Source of the DNA: Pseudomonas graminis
GTDB lineage: Bacteria > Pseudomonadota > Gammaproteobacteria > Pseudomonadales > Pseudomonadaceae
Length of the DNA stretch: 64,000 nt
Assembly: GCF_004364335.1 (NCBI RefSeq)
Contig: NZ_SOCR01000003.1
Span: 310,001 to 374,000 of the forward strand
Reading direction: 5' to 3'
The notes beneath the pieces were generated by a model. It was given only the letters and a program-made list of their open reading frames with translations, did not search any database and had not been told where the DNA came from. The translations under genes and the position numbers were made by a program. This document shows positions 8,269-17,568 of this stretch, piece by piece (position 1 is the first letter of the stretch; the number at the start of each line of letters is the position of its first letter).

Positions 8269-10815
8269 TCAAACGATATTGTTGGGTCTAAAAAGCCGTG
8301 CTTCTGCCACTTCATAGCCTGGCTGGGCGCTGAACCCTCGGGCTCCTACGAAGAATTCGCGGATTGTGTCTCCCCAAGACTTTGCAGACATGGGCAGCGT
8401 CGTTGCTCGATCCCCAACCTCGAGGAAATCCATTAACCGCAAGGGCGCGACGGTGATGTTGCTGGGATAAGCCGACACCGTTCGATTCAGACTGTTGGCA
8501 ACATTTTGAGCGGCACCGGACTTGCCTGCGGCGCACGCCAGCAAGACAAAACCTTTGCCTTGCGGGTGGCCCATGTCACGGAGGGCAGGTGCGATGTCCA
8601 TGTGTGCCACCTCAGCTGCTGGACGCATTTGGCCTGCACTGTTCATCAGATTACCGAAGTCGTCGCCATGGGTCTCGAAAGCAGGCACCTTAGTATCCAG
8701 CCAGTTTTTATGGAAAACAACGTCCTGGCTGCCAACGTAATCGATATCCCCGTTTGCTTTGAACGTGGGTGGCTTGCGCTCATACAGAATGACGGATGTG
8801 CCGAAGTTCAGGGGCTTGGACGGCGCAGATGACCCAGCGCCTCGCCCTGACTTGCGGACTGCGCGCCCAGCCGAACGCCCCAGGCGCGCACGCAGCCTGG
8901 CCGCTGCCTTCGGCGCCATGCTCAGCCCTGCTTCCGCCAGCCCGGTGCCGAGCGAAACCCATCCCAGGATGCTCGCCGCCTTGCTGTCCTTGTTCGTGGC
9001 CTCCAGCACGGTTGATGCGATCCCCGTGCCCAGCGACACCGCGCTTAAGGTGGCAGCGCCAATGGCCACGGCGCCGGTGGCAGTGAGCGCGCCGATGCCG
9101 CCTGCGGCCAGGGCGGCGAAGGCCGGAGCGGCTGCACCGAAGGTGGCAATGGTGCCGACCACTCCTAACCCGATACCGATGCCGGCCACCAGCCAGGTGA
9201 GCCAGCCGTGACCACTGGGATCGATGCGGTTGACCGGATCGCCTGCGCAATAGACATAGGGGTTGAGCCCGCCCTGGCCGAACGGGCTGTCACTGTCCGG
9301 GGAAAGAAAACCCATGACGATCGGGTCGTAGGGCCGATAGCCGCTGGGGATGAACCAGCCGGTGAGGGGCTCGCGCCGTTCGCCGGCGAAGCCGAAAGGG
9401 TTGCTGTTGTCTTTATCAAGGGGTTCTGCGCCATGAACGGTGTAGGAGCGAGTGCGCACCGCGCTGTCTGCCTCGATGCGCACGCTGCCCTGAGCGTCGC
9501 AGCCCAGCAGCGTGGTCCCCTGACGCACGCCGGCGGTAAGCCTGCTCAGGGCGAATACGCTCCCGCCATCCCCCACTATGTGTAGCGTCTGATCGCCAGT
9601 ATGTTCATGGGTGGCCTGACCGCCGCTGAAGAAGCTTCGCGTCAGCGTGCCGTTGATCAAGCGGTCGGTGAGCTGGCCGTCGGGGGCGTAGCCGTAATCG
9701 CAGGTACTGGTTTTATCATCGACCTTGATCAAGCGGTCCTGTGCGTCCCAGGTCAGTATGCGGTCAAGGGCCGGTCGGGAGTCTGTCGCCGGTAAGCGGT
9801 ACGTGCGAACCCGTCCACAGGCGTCGTAGGTCAGATCGATGTGGCTCGGCCACGAGGAATGACTATGCTCGATGCTCAACACTTGAGTCGGGTCATCGTC
9901 ATCGCCGGCGTAGGTGAACGTGGCGGTATCCGTACTGCGGTCGGCGAACTTGCTGGTGATTTCTTTGTACCCATTGAGGGCATTGAACGTGAAGACCTGT
10001 TCAACCACCCTGTTGCCGAACGGATCGGTGGGGGCCGCCGTGTCGTTGGCGGTGTAGTGGATGAGTCTGCCACGGTTGTCGTAGGCAAAGGTTTCGTCAC
10101 CGACTTTCACGCCATCTTGCCACTGCCGGAAAGTTAGCTGATCGAGGGCGTTATATCCCAGGGTTTGAACCATGCTGTGAAGAGTACCGTTCAGGCTGAT
10201 GGTGAAGGTACGAGTCTGCTCACGACCGTGGCCGTCATAGGTCAGGGCCTGCTGCAAAACGTTGCATGACGCTGGATCAGTGCTGATAAGGGTTTCCGGG
10301 CGATTGAACTCGTCGTAGGTTATGTCGATCGTCACGCCGTCGGCGGTGATCTGGTCAACCCGTCCAAACGTGTCGTAATGCTGCGCATGGGTCACGCCGT
10401 CGGCATCGTCAAAACCCAACAGCAAACCGCCAAGAGCGTAACGCCATGTGGTGACATGCTCCTTGCCGTCGACCGTCCAGGTATCGGTTTTGGGCTGGCC
10501 GGTGACGGTGTACGTCATGGTTTGCTCGCCCAGCGAACCGCTGGACGACTTCAGCAATGCCAGGGATGCGTCGTAAGCGAACGTGTTGGCGGTCTCGCCC
10601 GCAGGACAGATGCTGAGGATCTGATTATCGAGAGTGGGCTCATAAGTGAAGTCCACACGCTTGCCGTCGGGTAATACATTGGCGCTCGGAGGGAGTTGCG
10701 CCTCCTTGTATTCGAACTGGGTGGTGCGATCTCCGACGACTACGCTCAGTTGGCGGCCAAGGCCGTCGAAAGTTTGTTCACCCAGCGTCAGGGAGCATTT
10801 TTTATGAGCGTTCAT
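8269..10815 (-). CDS. RHS protein A, C-terminal half, with putative caspase-like tail
   Basis: 848 residues. The first about 525 are YD/RHS repeats (for example GQLTDRLINGTLTRSFFSGG). They end in the RHS-associated core GGLNPYVYCAGDPVNRIDPSG (closing DPSG near 533-536). A Gly/Ala-rich hydrophobic stretch follows (about 537-620), then a tail of about 200 residues (8269-8900). The tail has an ETHGDD motif (His about 716) and VLLACAAGK (Cys about 761). This spacing is shared with the paralogue at 17943-20387 and recalls clan CD cysteine peptidases. The ATG at 10815 follows GAGGTGG; a GTG at 10845 would overlap the upstream stop (TAGTG). The protein begins at QTFDGLGRQ, where single-chain RHS homologues, as I remember them, run straight on from the N-half. 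RHS shells of this sort encapsulate toxins; the cargo activity is inferred. Confidence 0.85.
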   Translation of the reverse strand: MNAHKKCSLTLGEQTFDGLGRQLSVVVGDRTTQFEYKEAQLPPSANVLPDGKRVDFTYEPTLDNQILSICPAGETANTFAYDASLALLKSSSGSLGEQTMTYTVTGQPKTDTWTVDGKEHVTTWRYALGGLLLGFDDADGVTHAQHYDTFGRVDQITADGVTIDITYDEFNRPETLISTDPASCNVLQQALTYDGHGREQTRTFTISLNGTLHSMVQTLGYNALDQLTFRQWQDGVKVGDETFAYDNRGRLIHYTANDTAAPTDPFGNRVVEQVFTFNALNGYKEITSKFADRSTDTATFTYAGDDDDPTQVLSIEHSHSSWPSHIDLTYDACGRVRTYRLPATDSRPALDRILTWDAQDRLIKVDDKTSTCDYGYAPDGQLTDRLINGTLTRSFFSGGQATHEHTGDQTLHIVGDGGSVFALSRLTAGVRQGTTLLGCDAQGSVRIEADSAVRTRSYTVHGAEPLDKDNSNPFGFAGERREPLTGWFIPSGYRPYDPIVMGFLSPDSDSPFGQGGLNPYVYCAGDPVNRIDPSGHGWLTWLVAGIGIGLGVVGTIATFGAAAPAFAALAAGGIGALTATGAVAIGAATLSAVSLGTGIASTVLEATNKDSKAASILGWVSLGTGLAEAGLSMAPKAAARLRARLGRSAGRAVRKSGRGAGSSAPSKPLNFGTSVILYERKPPTFKANGDIDYVGSQDVVFHKNWLDTKVPAFETHGDDFGNLMNSAGQMRPAAEVAHMDIAPALRDMGHPQGKGFVLLACAAGKSGAAQNVANSLNRTVSAYPSNITVAPLRLMDFLEVGDRATTLPMSAKSWGDTIREFFVGARGFSAQPGYEVAEARLFRPNNIV

Positions 10816-10844
10816 GATCCAGTCCACCTCATCATCTTTCAGCA

Positions 10845-11951
10845 CTATCTGCGGCGGACGGACGACAGCACCGACTTGATGGCCGCGGTGATGCCAGCTG
10901 TGATTGCAGCGCTGATGACGGGGACAACGGTGGGGTATAAGTCACCTACTCGCTGAGCATCATCATGAGAGCCGTCGCCAATCAACCTGGCGCTGTCGAC
11001 AATTTCAAACGTGGTCCCATTGTTGTTGGGCCGAAGATAAACAAAGTGTCCGCAACCGTTGTGGTCGATGTACATAATCCTTTTAGAGATGTAGTGATTG
11101 CCAGCCAGCTCGGTTGCTTCCTCATGGATGGCATAGGCCGCGCCGTGCTTTACATAGGGGTAAATATAAACGTCCCGGGCGGAGCTGCCCTCAAGACCGG
11201 CACCAAGGTATACGATGCTACCGACTTCACGGACTGGCACTGCCCAGTGTTTGGTGTCCTTGTTGGTTCCGCTTCTGACGAACTGCGAGAAGATGTTGGT
11301 CAAGTGGACGTCGGGTATATCAGAGCTCAGTATGCGAAAGGCCCGGTCCCGAAACGTGATCTCCCACTGGTAGAGATCTCTGGACTGGCCCGTACCTCCC
11401 GGGGGATAACCGGAACCAATCGGGCCTAACTTAGCAATCTGGAAGTCCGCGGCCCAGAATGAATAAGTAGACAAGGGATTGACGATGATAGAGCTGTTAA
11501 ACCCGCCGTTGTTGAATGCCCCTCCAGGTGGAGCACTGTGATCATTAGTCCTGTACGTTGCTCCCTCCAGGGTTATTTCTGCTGCAACCTGCTTTTGAGC
11601 GAAATTCACCGAGCTGGGCACCGAAATGTAAAACGTGAGTACGCTCATGTTTTGGTTGACCGAACCCGCATCAAGCGGCAGCGTACCGCCATAAAAATCG
11701 AATACGTTTTTAGTGTCACTGCGAGTCAGCTGGCCATCGACAATTGATCCGCTGTCGTAGTCAATCAACCTGACGGTTTTCAGTTGCGTCGGCGTTAGAG
11801 GGATGATTTCCCCCGACTCACCGTAGGCATCAATCACGATATCCACCTGGATCTGCTGACGACCGTTTTTGTAGATCGGGCAGTTAAACTGGTCCTTCGG
11901 TGAACCGTTGCCTTTGATCTGGAAGTGATTCAAACCCGCAATCTGAGCCAT
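10845..11951 (-). CDS. RHS companion protein A2 (unknown function)
   Basis: A 368-residue protein lying between the two RHS halves of locus A. I know no named domain for it. It shares with two other proteins here (14663-15706 and 23197-24204) an N-terminal signature of the form Y-x-NG-x-QQ(V/I)-x-V near residues 27-36 and a later FY(V/I)S block. The body looks beta-rich. The C terminus has a hydrophobic Ala/Ile/Val helix (PVISAAITAGITAAI) and a basic end. It has no signal peptide. The ATG at 11951 follows GAGGTAA. The stop overlaps a possible GTG of the RHS C-half. GC is visibly lower than in the flanking housekeeping genes. A surface, chaperone or adaptor role for the RHS shell is conceivable. 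Confidence 0.72.
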   Translation of the reverse strand: MAQIAGLNHFQIKGNGSPKDQFNCPIYKNGRQQIQVDIVIDAYGESGEIIPLTPTQLKTVRLIDYDSGSIVDGQLTRSDTKNVFDFYGGTLPLDAGSVNQNMSVLTFYISVPSSVNFAQKQVAAEITLEGATYRTNDHSAPPGGAFNNGGFNSSIIVNPLSTYSFWAADFQIAKLGPIGSGYPPGGTGQSRDLYQWEITFRDRAFRILSSDIPDVHLTNIFSQFVRSGTNKDTKHWAVPVREVGSIVYLGAGLEGSSARDVYIYPYVKHGAAYAIHEEATELAGNHYISKRIMYIDHNGCGHFVYLRPNNNGTTFEIVDSARLIGDGSHDDAQRVGDLYPTVVPVISAAITAGITAAIKSVLSSVRRR

Positions 11952-12027
11952 GACTGTTACCTCGGTTTCGTATGGGTGGGGCGTGACGTCTACGTTCGGT
12001 ATGTCTGGAACAGGGCAGCGGAACCGG

Positions 12028-14670
12028 CTATTCCGGCTCATCTTGAGTGACTGTTACCGACTGCGGGTGCGCGCCATCGCTATGTGCCGCATAGGCCCAT
12101 ATCACCGACGTTGCATCCGGCATTACCTGCTCGATGACTCTGGAGTAACTGTCGTAGCGGTAGCGGGTCACGATGTCATCCTGCCCCGGGACCTTGATCC
12201 GTTGTTCCACCACTCGATCCAGCCCGTCACGCTTGAGCAGCGTGGCGCGGGTCACATGGTTGTGATCGTCAATGACCTCTTCCCTGATCACGCTGCCAGC
12301 GACATTGCTGTAGGTCACCAGCTTGCCCGTGCGTCGGCCGGAAGCGGTCTGGCGCCACTGCACGCTGCGCATTTTGATGGGGTCACGCCGGACATGGCTG
12401 ACGACCCCCGTCGGTGAGGTCAACGCGCTGGCGTTACCCCACTCGTCATAGCCCGTCACACTGCAGACCTCGAATAACGGTGTGCCGTCAGCCTGCCATT
12501 CACGGGTCGTTTCACTGATGACCCGCCCCAACGGGTCGTAACCGGTCCGTGAGATTTCACGGAACGTGCCTGTGGCGTCGTTCCGGTCTTCGAGTTCCAC
12601 GCTGACAACCCGACCTTTGCCGTCCAGCCAGGAGCGCCTGCGTTGTCCCGATGCGTCTGTTTCTTCGAGCGCCGCACTGGCGACGAGCGTTTTGGGGCGG
12701 TGGGATTTCACGAAGGCATCGCCAAGGTGATAGGCGCAGGTACGTTCGGCTTCATACGCGGAGCCCTTGGCGATGGTGGTCTGCGTAATTCGGCCAAGCG
12801 AGTCATACTCATAGGCGGTAATGACGCCTGCGGGGCTCGTTTCTTCCAGCGTCTGGCCCGTGAGCAGTGAGCGGCTCTCACTACTGATCGAGCGACTGAC
12901 CGGGTCGTCTGCGACGAAATCGTACCCCTCGACAATGGTCTGGGTAGTAAGCCGATCTGCCTCGGAGGTGTAGACGTAACGAGTGGTGGTGGGCAGGTCG
13001 TTGACCGTCGTTACAGATGTCTCGATGGACCCGTAATAGGGTCCAATGCTCTGGATGTAAGTCTGCCGGGTGCTTTCGAGCAACTGACCCTCGGCTTCAT
13101 TCCAGGCTTGTTCTTCAACCACCAGGGCGCGTGGCGGGTCGAGCGCAGTGAGTGAGGGCAGGTTCTCGTAACGATAGGTCGTGCACAGCGTTGGCGCCGC
13201 GTCGCGTCGAGGGGCGGGTATCGTGGTTTTCTTGCTGAGGAATCGCACCATACCCAACGGGTCCTGCGGACATTCATCGCAGCCGTCTGCCGGGTAGTAG
13301 AGATTCTCTTCGACCACGCCGGTGGGGAAGCGCGTGTAAATCACATTGCCGTAGTCGTCATAGCGGTACTCAATGTCTTCACTGCGCTGATGATCGGCAT
13401 CCTGGTAATACGTGGTCGTAACGACATGGGGCAGTTGGCAATAGGCCGGCTGCGCCGCCCAGCTCAGGTCCGGATCGACGTGATAAAGGGTCCTGACCTG
13501 CACTTGCGCTTGCCCCCGGACCGTGGTTTCCAGGGTCTGGAGATGAAACCGATTCCACTCCCGGGTGATGGAGGCAAGCTCAGTCCCCGTCCGGTCAGTC
13601 AGGGTTTCCACCACTGAGTAGCGATAGTCCTTGTTGACCTTGTAGAGGTTGTCCCGGCCGTCTTCCCACACAAATCCTGCGTCGCTGCCGAAGCCATAGT
13701 GATTGGCAGTCCCCACCCATTGGTAGCGATGATTCAGGGTCGCCGCAGCATCTCCTGTGTATTGCTGCCATGTCACGACTCGAGGGACATATACAACCGG
13801 CGCGTCGTCAGGAAGTCTGTGCCCGCTGCCCTCCGAGCTCCATGTAATCGTATCGACAGCCCCTAAGGCGCCGGTTATTTCTCTGGGAAATAGAAAACCC
13901 TGACCAGCACCCAGATCGATCACCTCATAAGTGAAACCAAATGTTGTATCGATACCCGGAAGTTTCAGGTTCGACAGCTGACGGTTGAGAAGCCATAGCT
14001 CGATCGTGGAAGGAGACTCGGATCCAGTGTCGAACAGAAAAAACACCCGGCCTTTGTCCCGGCTGATTTCAAGCAGTGTCCGGCTTTCATCGTAAATGCG
14101 AGAGAGCATATGAGAGCCGTTATCATATGGGAGCCACTTGAAAAACACCGAGCGGCCCTCCGGTGATCGCATCTCGCGCAACAGGAAAACATCGCCTTTA
14201 TCCAGTCGCTCGAGGATTTCGGTTTCCCCCGATTTTTGGTCGATGCGATAGCGGTCATCGGTCAGCTTGGTGACTTTCAACGATTTAAGTTTGTGATCGG
14301 CGAATACCAGCTCGCTGTTGATCATGGTGCCGCTGGCTTCTCGATCCACAGCGAAGTGCTCGCCAGACGAAAGCGTCAGGAAAGCGCTGTCCAGATTCAG
14401 CGTCAGTACTGAGGCGAGAACGGTCCAACCCAGACCAAATCCGTGATCTTGCAGTGATGACAGAGGGCTGAATGACAGGGTCAGGGCGAACGACGGGCCG
14501 CTCAGTTGATTGGCATGCACCGCTGGCAACGTGACTGCCAGATTGAACTGACCCGTACGTGAGTCGACCGCAGACTGCACGACACCCAGAAAATTACTGC
14601 TCTGTGAATAGAGGCCGCCGGGGTTCTGCAGTCGCCGGTGGAGGGTCGCCCGAGCCACATCGTCATGCAT
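12028..14670 (-). CDS. RHS protein A, N-terminal half
   Basis: An 880-residue RHS/YD-repeat protein. It opens with the conserved beginning of Pseudomonas RHS toxins (NFLGVVQSAVDSRTGQFNL, then LSFSPL and GFGLGW), and its repeats include the recurring YDSLGRITQT and YDPLGRVISE units. It stops right after WAYAAHSDGAHPQSVTVTQ, before the core domain and any toxin tail. It therefore cannot carry a toxin by itself and presumably pairs with the C-half encoded downstream. The ATG at 14670 has GGAG nine bases upstream and overlaps the end of the companion gene by 8 bases. A CDECP cysteine pair is present in the middle. The N-half of locus B is a full-length paralogue. Confidence 0.85.
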   Translation of the reverse strand: MHDDVARATLHRRLQNPGGLYSQSSNFLGVVQSAVDSRTGQFNLAVTLPAVHANQLSGPSFALTLSFSPLSSLQDHGFGLGWTVLASVLTLNLDSAFLTLSSGEHFAVDREASGTMINSELVFADHKLKSLKVTKLTDDRYRIDQKSGETEILERLDKGDVFLLREMRSPEGRSVFFKWLPYDNGSHMLSRIYDESRTLLEISRDKGRVFFLFDTGSESPSTIELWLLNRQLSNLKLPGIDTTFGFTYEVIDLGAGQGFLFPREITGALGAVDTITWSSEGSGHRLPDDAPVVYVPRVVTWQQYTGDAAATLNHRYQWVGTANHYGFGSDAGFVWEDGRDNLYKVNKDYRYSVVETLTDRTGTELASITREWNRFHLQTLETTVRGQAQVQVRTLYHVDPDLSWAAQPAYCQLPHVVTTTYYQDADHQRSEDIEYRYDDYGNVIYTRFPTGVVEENLYYPADGCDECPQDPLGMVRFLSKKTTIPAPRRDAAPTLCTTYRYENLPSLTALDPPRALVVEEQAWNEAEGQLLESTRQTYIQSIGPYYGSIETSVTTVNDLPTTTRYVYTSEADRLTTQTIVEGYDFVADDPVSRSISSESRSLLTGQTLEETSPAGVITAYEYDSLGRITQTTIAKGSAYEAERTCAYHLGDAFVKSHRPKTLVASAALEETDASGQRRRSWLDGKGRVVSVELEDRNDATGTFREISRTGYDPLGRVISETTREWQADGTPLFEVCSVTGYDEWGNASALTSPTGVVSHVRRDPIKMRSVQWRQTASGRRTGKLVTYSNVAGSVIREEVIDDHNHVTRATLLKRDGLDRVVEQRIKVPGQDDIVTRYRYDSYSRVIEQVMPDATSVIWAYAAHSDGAHPQSVTVTQDEPE

Positions 14671-15706
14671 CTCTGGGCGCTCCAACAGTCGTCTCGACTG
14701 ACCGAAGGCTGCCTCTGGCGGGGGAGTTGACGTTTACCCTGAGCGTGGTCCGCTGTTCGAATGGCGTCCCTTCGGTACCAAACGAAAACTCGAGTTCATG
14801 GGTATTACCGTTCTTGTCATAGACCAGTACCCGGCATGGCCCCTGATGCGAGAGTCCGCCGGCGTTATAAGGGATATTGTTATCTGCCTGGAGCACCACA
14901 ACGACGTGGCTTTTGTTATTTGACTGGACCTTCTTATGTCTGCGTGCAGCAAAGTCATCCCCAACGAGAATAGAGGGGTTGTATCGAAATTCGGTGTCTC
15001 CCGGGTAACCGATACCGACATTGGATGCTGCAGATTCACCCGGTGCGTTGCGCTGCCATTTAATCATCCCGTTGGGATTCCCGGCGCGCTCCTCCGCACA
15101 CGAAAAAGCAGGTTGATTCGCGGCCAGCGACCACTCCTGGATAAAAGCGGATGCGTTGGAATCGCCTTGCTGCCAGGTCTTGGCCCACGTGTAATGGTCG
15201 GGAAAGATGTAGCTCGGCAGTGTCACGGCGCTCAGCTTGATGCTCGAATCATTCGTGTCCTCGGTCACAAATATCGCGTCGGGCGCCATTTCAATTTGGG
15301 CGTGCAACTCGATGACACTTCCCCCGGAAGCCACCGTGCTCACGTAAAACCTTTTCGATAGGACCGCATCGGTGTCTGGTGCGGCGAAGTGGCCGTGGAC
15401 CGAGCCTTCGTAGTAATCGAAGCGTTCGTCTCGCGTCAGGCTGGCAAACCAGTCTAAATCTTCACTCTGTGTATCAGGGAGCGGCGCGTACTCACCTTGG
15501 TCGTTACGATGCACGATCGTGAGAGTGTTCAACTGTTCCTGAGTAATGCCACTGCCCCTCGCGCCTTCCACTAACAAAGTTACTTCAACTTGTTGTCGTC
15601 CGTTCCCATACAAAGAGGGGCTGTTTGAAGTGAATTCGATTTTAAACGTGCTAAGCCATTCGCCGACTTCTGATTTTTTTGCTTTGGAAGGATTGCGTGT
15701 GCTCAT
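14663..15706 (-). CDS. RHS companion protein A1 (unknown function)
   Basis: A 347-residue protein, first gene of RHS locus A. It is clearly related to the 335-residue protein heading locus B. Both have WLS-x-FKI near the start, then LY-x-NG-x-QQV-x-V (residues about 32-42 here), an ITQEQLNTL-like segment, FDYYEG and FYVSTVASGG. There is no signal peptide or membrane helix; the composition suggests beta-sandwich domains. I recognise no named family. The ATG at 15706 follows AAGGAAA. It overlaps the RHS N-half by 8 bases, so the two are probably translated together. A structural or adaptor role with the RHS protein is an inference from position. Confidence 0.75.
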   Translation of the reverse strand: MSTRNPSKAKKSEVGEWLSTFKIEFTSNSPSLYGNGRQQVEVTLLVEGARGSGITQEQLNTLTIVHRNDQGEYAPLPDTQSEDLDWFASLTRDERFDYYEGSVHGHFAAPDTDAVLSKRFYVSTVASGGSVIELHAQIEMAPDAIFVTEDTNDSSIKLSAVTLPSYIFPDHYTWAKTWQQGDSNASAFIQEWSLAANQPAFSCAEERAGNPNGMIKWQRNAPGESAASNVGIGYPGDTEFRYNPSILVGDDFAARRHKKVQSNNKSHVVVVLQADNNIPYNAGGLSHQGPCRVLVYDKNGNTHELEFSFGTEGTPFEQRTTLRVNVNSPARGSLRSVETTVGAPRDA

Positions 15707-15990
15707 GACTGTTTCCTTGTGCCAGCACGGTGGTTAGATAAACCTTAGCAGTCTTTGCATGGAGGCATTTTGAGCCGCGGCCCGCATTTCAGGTTCATGG
15801 AACTCAATGCCGGGGGCTATATATTGATGTGCTTGGAGACAAGGAGAGCGTTAAAGCGCGTCGCAATAAGACTGCGCAAAAATAGAGTGAATGGTTGTCC
15901 TCTAATCGCGCCACGTTATGGGGTAGGCGTAATCGCGATAACACCCATCGCAAATTAATCTAGTTAATTGTTTTACGGCGACGCATCGCC
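15707..15990. other. Intergenic region between RHS locus A promoter and fumarase terminator
   Basis: About 280 bases, noticeably AT-richer than the surroundings (for example CTATATATTGATG near 15810 and GTTAATTGTTTTACG near 15965). It must hold the leftward promoter of RHS locus A. I cannot choose a -10/-35 pair with confidence. Short open frames here have no ribosome sites or coding character. Confidence 0.5.
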
Positions 15991-15993
15991 CAC

Positions 15994-16025
15994 AAAAAAG
16001 CCCGACACGCAGGTCGGGCTTTTTC
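15994..16025. terminator. Rho-independent terminator of the fumarase gene
   Basis: The stem AGCCCGAC / GTCGGGCT (15999-16006 and 16013-16020) has a 6-base loop, flanked by an A-run on the left and a T-run on the right, so it can work in both directions. It lies just beyond the stop codon of the leftward fumarase gene. Confidence 0.88.
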
Positions 16026-16044
16026 GTTTTAGCGATTGAAACGC

Positions 16045-17568
16045 TTACTGCACTTCTACCGCCAGGCTTTCACTGATCTTCTTCTGCCAGATGGCGGGAC
16101 CGGTGATGTGAACCGACTCGCCCTTGCTGTCTACCGCAACCGTGACCGGCATGTCCTTGACCTCGAACTCGTAGATCGCTTCCATGCCCAGTTCAGGAAA
16201 GGCCAGCACTTGCGACTTCTTGATCGCCTGAGCAACCAGGTAGGCAGCGCCGCCCACGGCCATCAGGTAAACGGCCTTGTTGTCTTTGATCGCTTCGATG
16301 GCGGTCGGGCCGCGCTCGGATTTGCCGATCATGCCCAACAGGCCGGTCTGCTCGAGAATCTGGCGGGTGAATTTGTCCATCCGCGTCGCGGTGGTCGGAC
16401 CGGCAGGTCCCACCACTTCGTCACCGACCGGATCGACCGGGCCGACGTAATAGATAAAGCGACCCTTCAGGTCCACCGGCAGGGTTTCGCCCTTGTTGAG
16501 CATCTCGACCATGCGCTTGTGCGCCGCGTCGCGACCGGTGAGCATCTTGCCGTTGAGCAGAACGGTTTCGCCCGGCTTCCAGCTCTGCACGTCTTCGGGC
16601 GTCAGCGTGTCGAGGTTGACGCGCCGCGCCGACGGACCGGCTTCCCAGACGATCTCGGGGTAGGCGTCCAGCGGGGGTGCTTCCAGCGAAGCCGGGCCGG
16701 AGCCGTCGAGTACGAAGTGGGCGTGACGGGTGGCGGCACAGTTGGGGATCATGCACACCGGTAGCGATGCGGCGTGGGTCGGGTAATCCATGATCTTGAC
16801 GTCGAGCACGGTGGTCAGACCGCCAAGGCCTTGGGCGCCGATGCCCAGCTGGTTGACCTTCTCGAACAGCTCCAGACGCATTTCTTCCAGACGGTTCGAC
16901 GGGCCGCGGGCCTTGAGCTCGTGGATGTCGATGGACTCCATCAAGACTTCCTTGGCCATGACTGCAGCTTTCTCGGCGGTACCGCCGATGCCGATGCCGA
17001 GCATGCCCGGTGGGCACCAGCCAGCGCCCATGGTCGGCACGGTTTTGAGCACCCAGTCGACGATCGAGTCGGACGGGTTGAGCATCGCCATCTTGGATTT
17101 GTTTTCCGAGCCACCACCCTTGGCCGCCACGTCCACTTCCACGGTGTTGCCCGGAACGATGGAGTAGTGGATGACCGCCGGGGTGTTGTCCTTGGTGTTT
17201 TTGCGAGCGCCGGCCGGGTCGGCGAGGATCGAGGCGCGCAGGACGTTTTCCGGCAGGTTGTAGGCGCGACGCACGCCCTCGTTGATCATGTCGTCCAGGC
17301 CCATGGTGGCGCCATCCCAGCGCACGTCCATGCCGACGCGGACGAACACGGTGACGATACCGGTGTCCTGGCAGATCGGCCGATGGCCGGTGGCACACAT
17401 GCGCGAGTTGATCAGAATCTGCGCCATGGAATCCCGTGCGGCAGGGGATTCTTCACGCAGGTAGGCCTCGTGCATGGCCTGAATGAAATCGACGGGGTGG
17501 TAATAGGAGATGAACTGCAGCGCGTCAGCGACGCTCTGGATCAGGTCATCCTGCTTGATCACGGTCAT
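16045..17568 (-). CDS. Class I (iron-sulfur) fumarate hydratase
   Basis: A 507-residue fumarase of the FumA/FumB type, catalysing fumarate to L-malate in the TCA cycle with a [4Fe-4S] cluster. Recognisable segments are GHRPICQDTG near residue 61 with a conserved Cys, GWCPPGMLGIGIGG near 200, and PVCMIPNCAATRHAHF. The C-terminal beta domain contains NGKMLTGRDAAHKR and YYVGPVDPVGDEVVGPAGPTT. The ATG at 17568 has GGAGA upstream (read on the minus strand). It is a normal core gene, but it is flanked on both sides by RHS loci, which is unusual context. Confidence 0.95.
   Translation of the reverse strand: MTVIKQDDLIQSVADALQFISYYHPVDFIQAMHEAYLREESPAARDSMAQILINSRMCATGHRPICQDTGIVTVFVRVGMDVRWDGATMGLDDMINEGVRRAYNLPENVLRASILADPAGARKNTKDNTPAVIHYSIVPGNTVEVDVAAKGGGSENKSKMAMLNPSDSIVDWVLKTVPTMGAGWCPPGMLGIGIGGTAEKAAVMAKEVLMESIDIHELKARGPSNRLEEMRLELFEKVNQLGIGAQGLGGLTTVLDVKIMDYPTHAASLPVCMIPNCAATRHAHFVLDGSGPASLEAPPLDAYPEIVWEAGPSARRVNLDTLTPEDVQSWKPGETVLLNGKMLTGRDAAHKRMVEMLNKGETLPVDLKGRFIYYVGPVDPVGDEVVGPAGPTTATRMDKFTRQILEQTGLLGMIGKSERGPTAIEAIKDNKAVYLMAVGGAAYLVAQAIKKSQVLAFPELGMEAIYEFEVKDMPVTVAVDSKGESVHITGPAIWQKKISESLAVEVQ

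Noticed and set aside
8170..8436. Possible immunity gene overlapping the end of RHS locus A
   Set aside because: The frame overlaps both clsB and the RHS tail on the opposite strand, has no ribosome site and lacks recognisable coding features.
15755..15958. Short open frame between locus A and fumarase
   Set aside because: It has no convincing ribosome site and atypical composition. The region is better explained as promoter and spacer.
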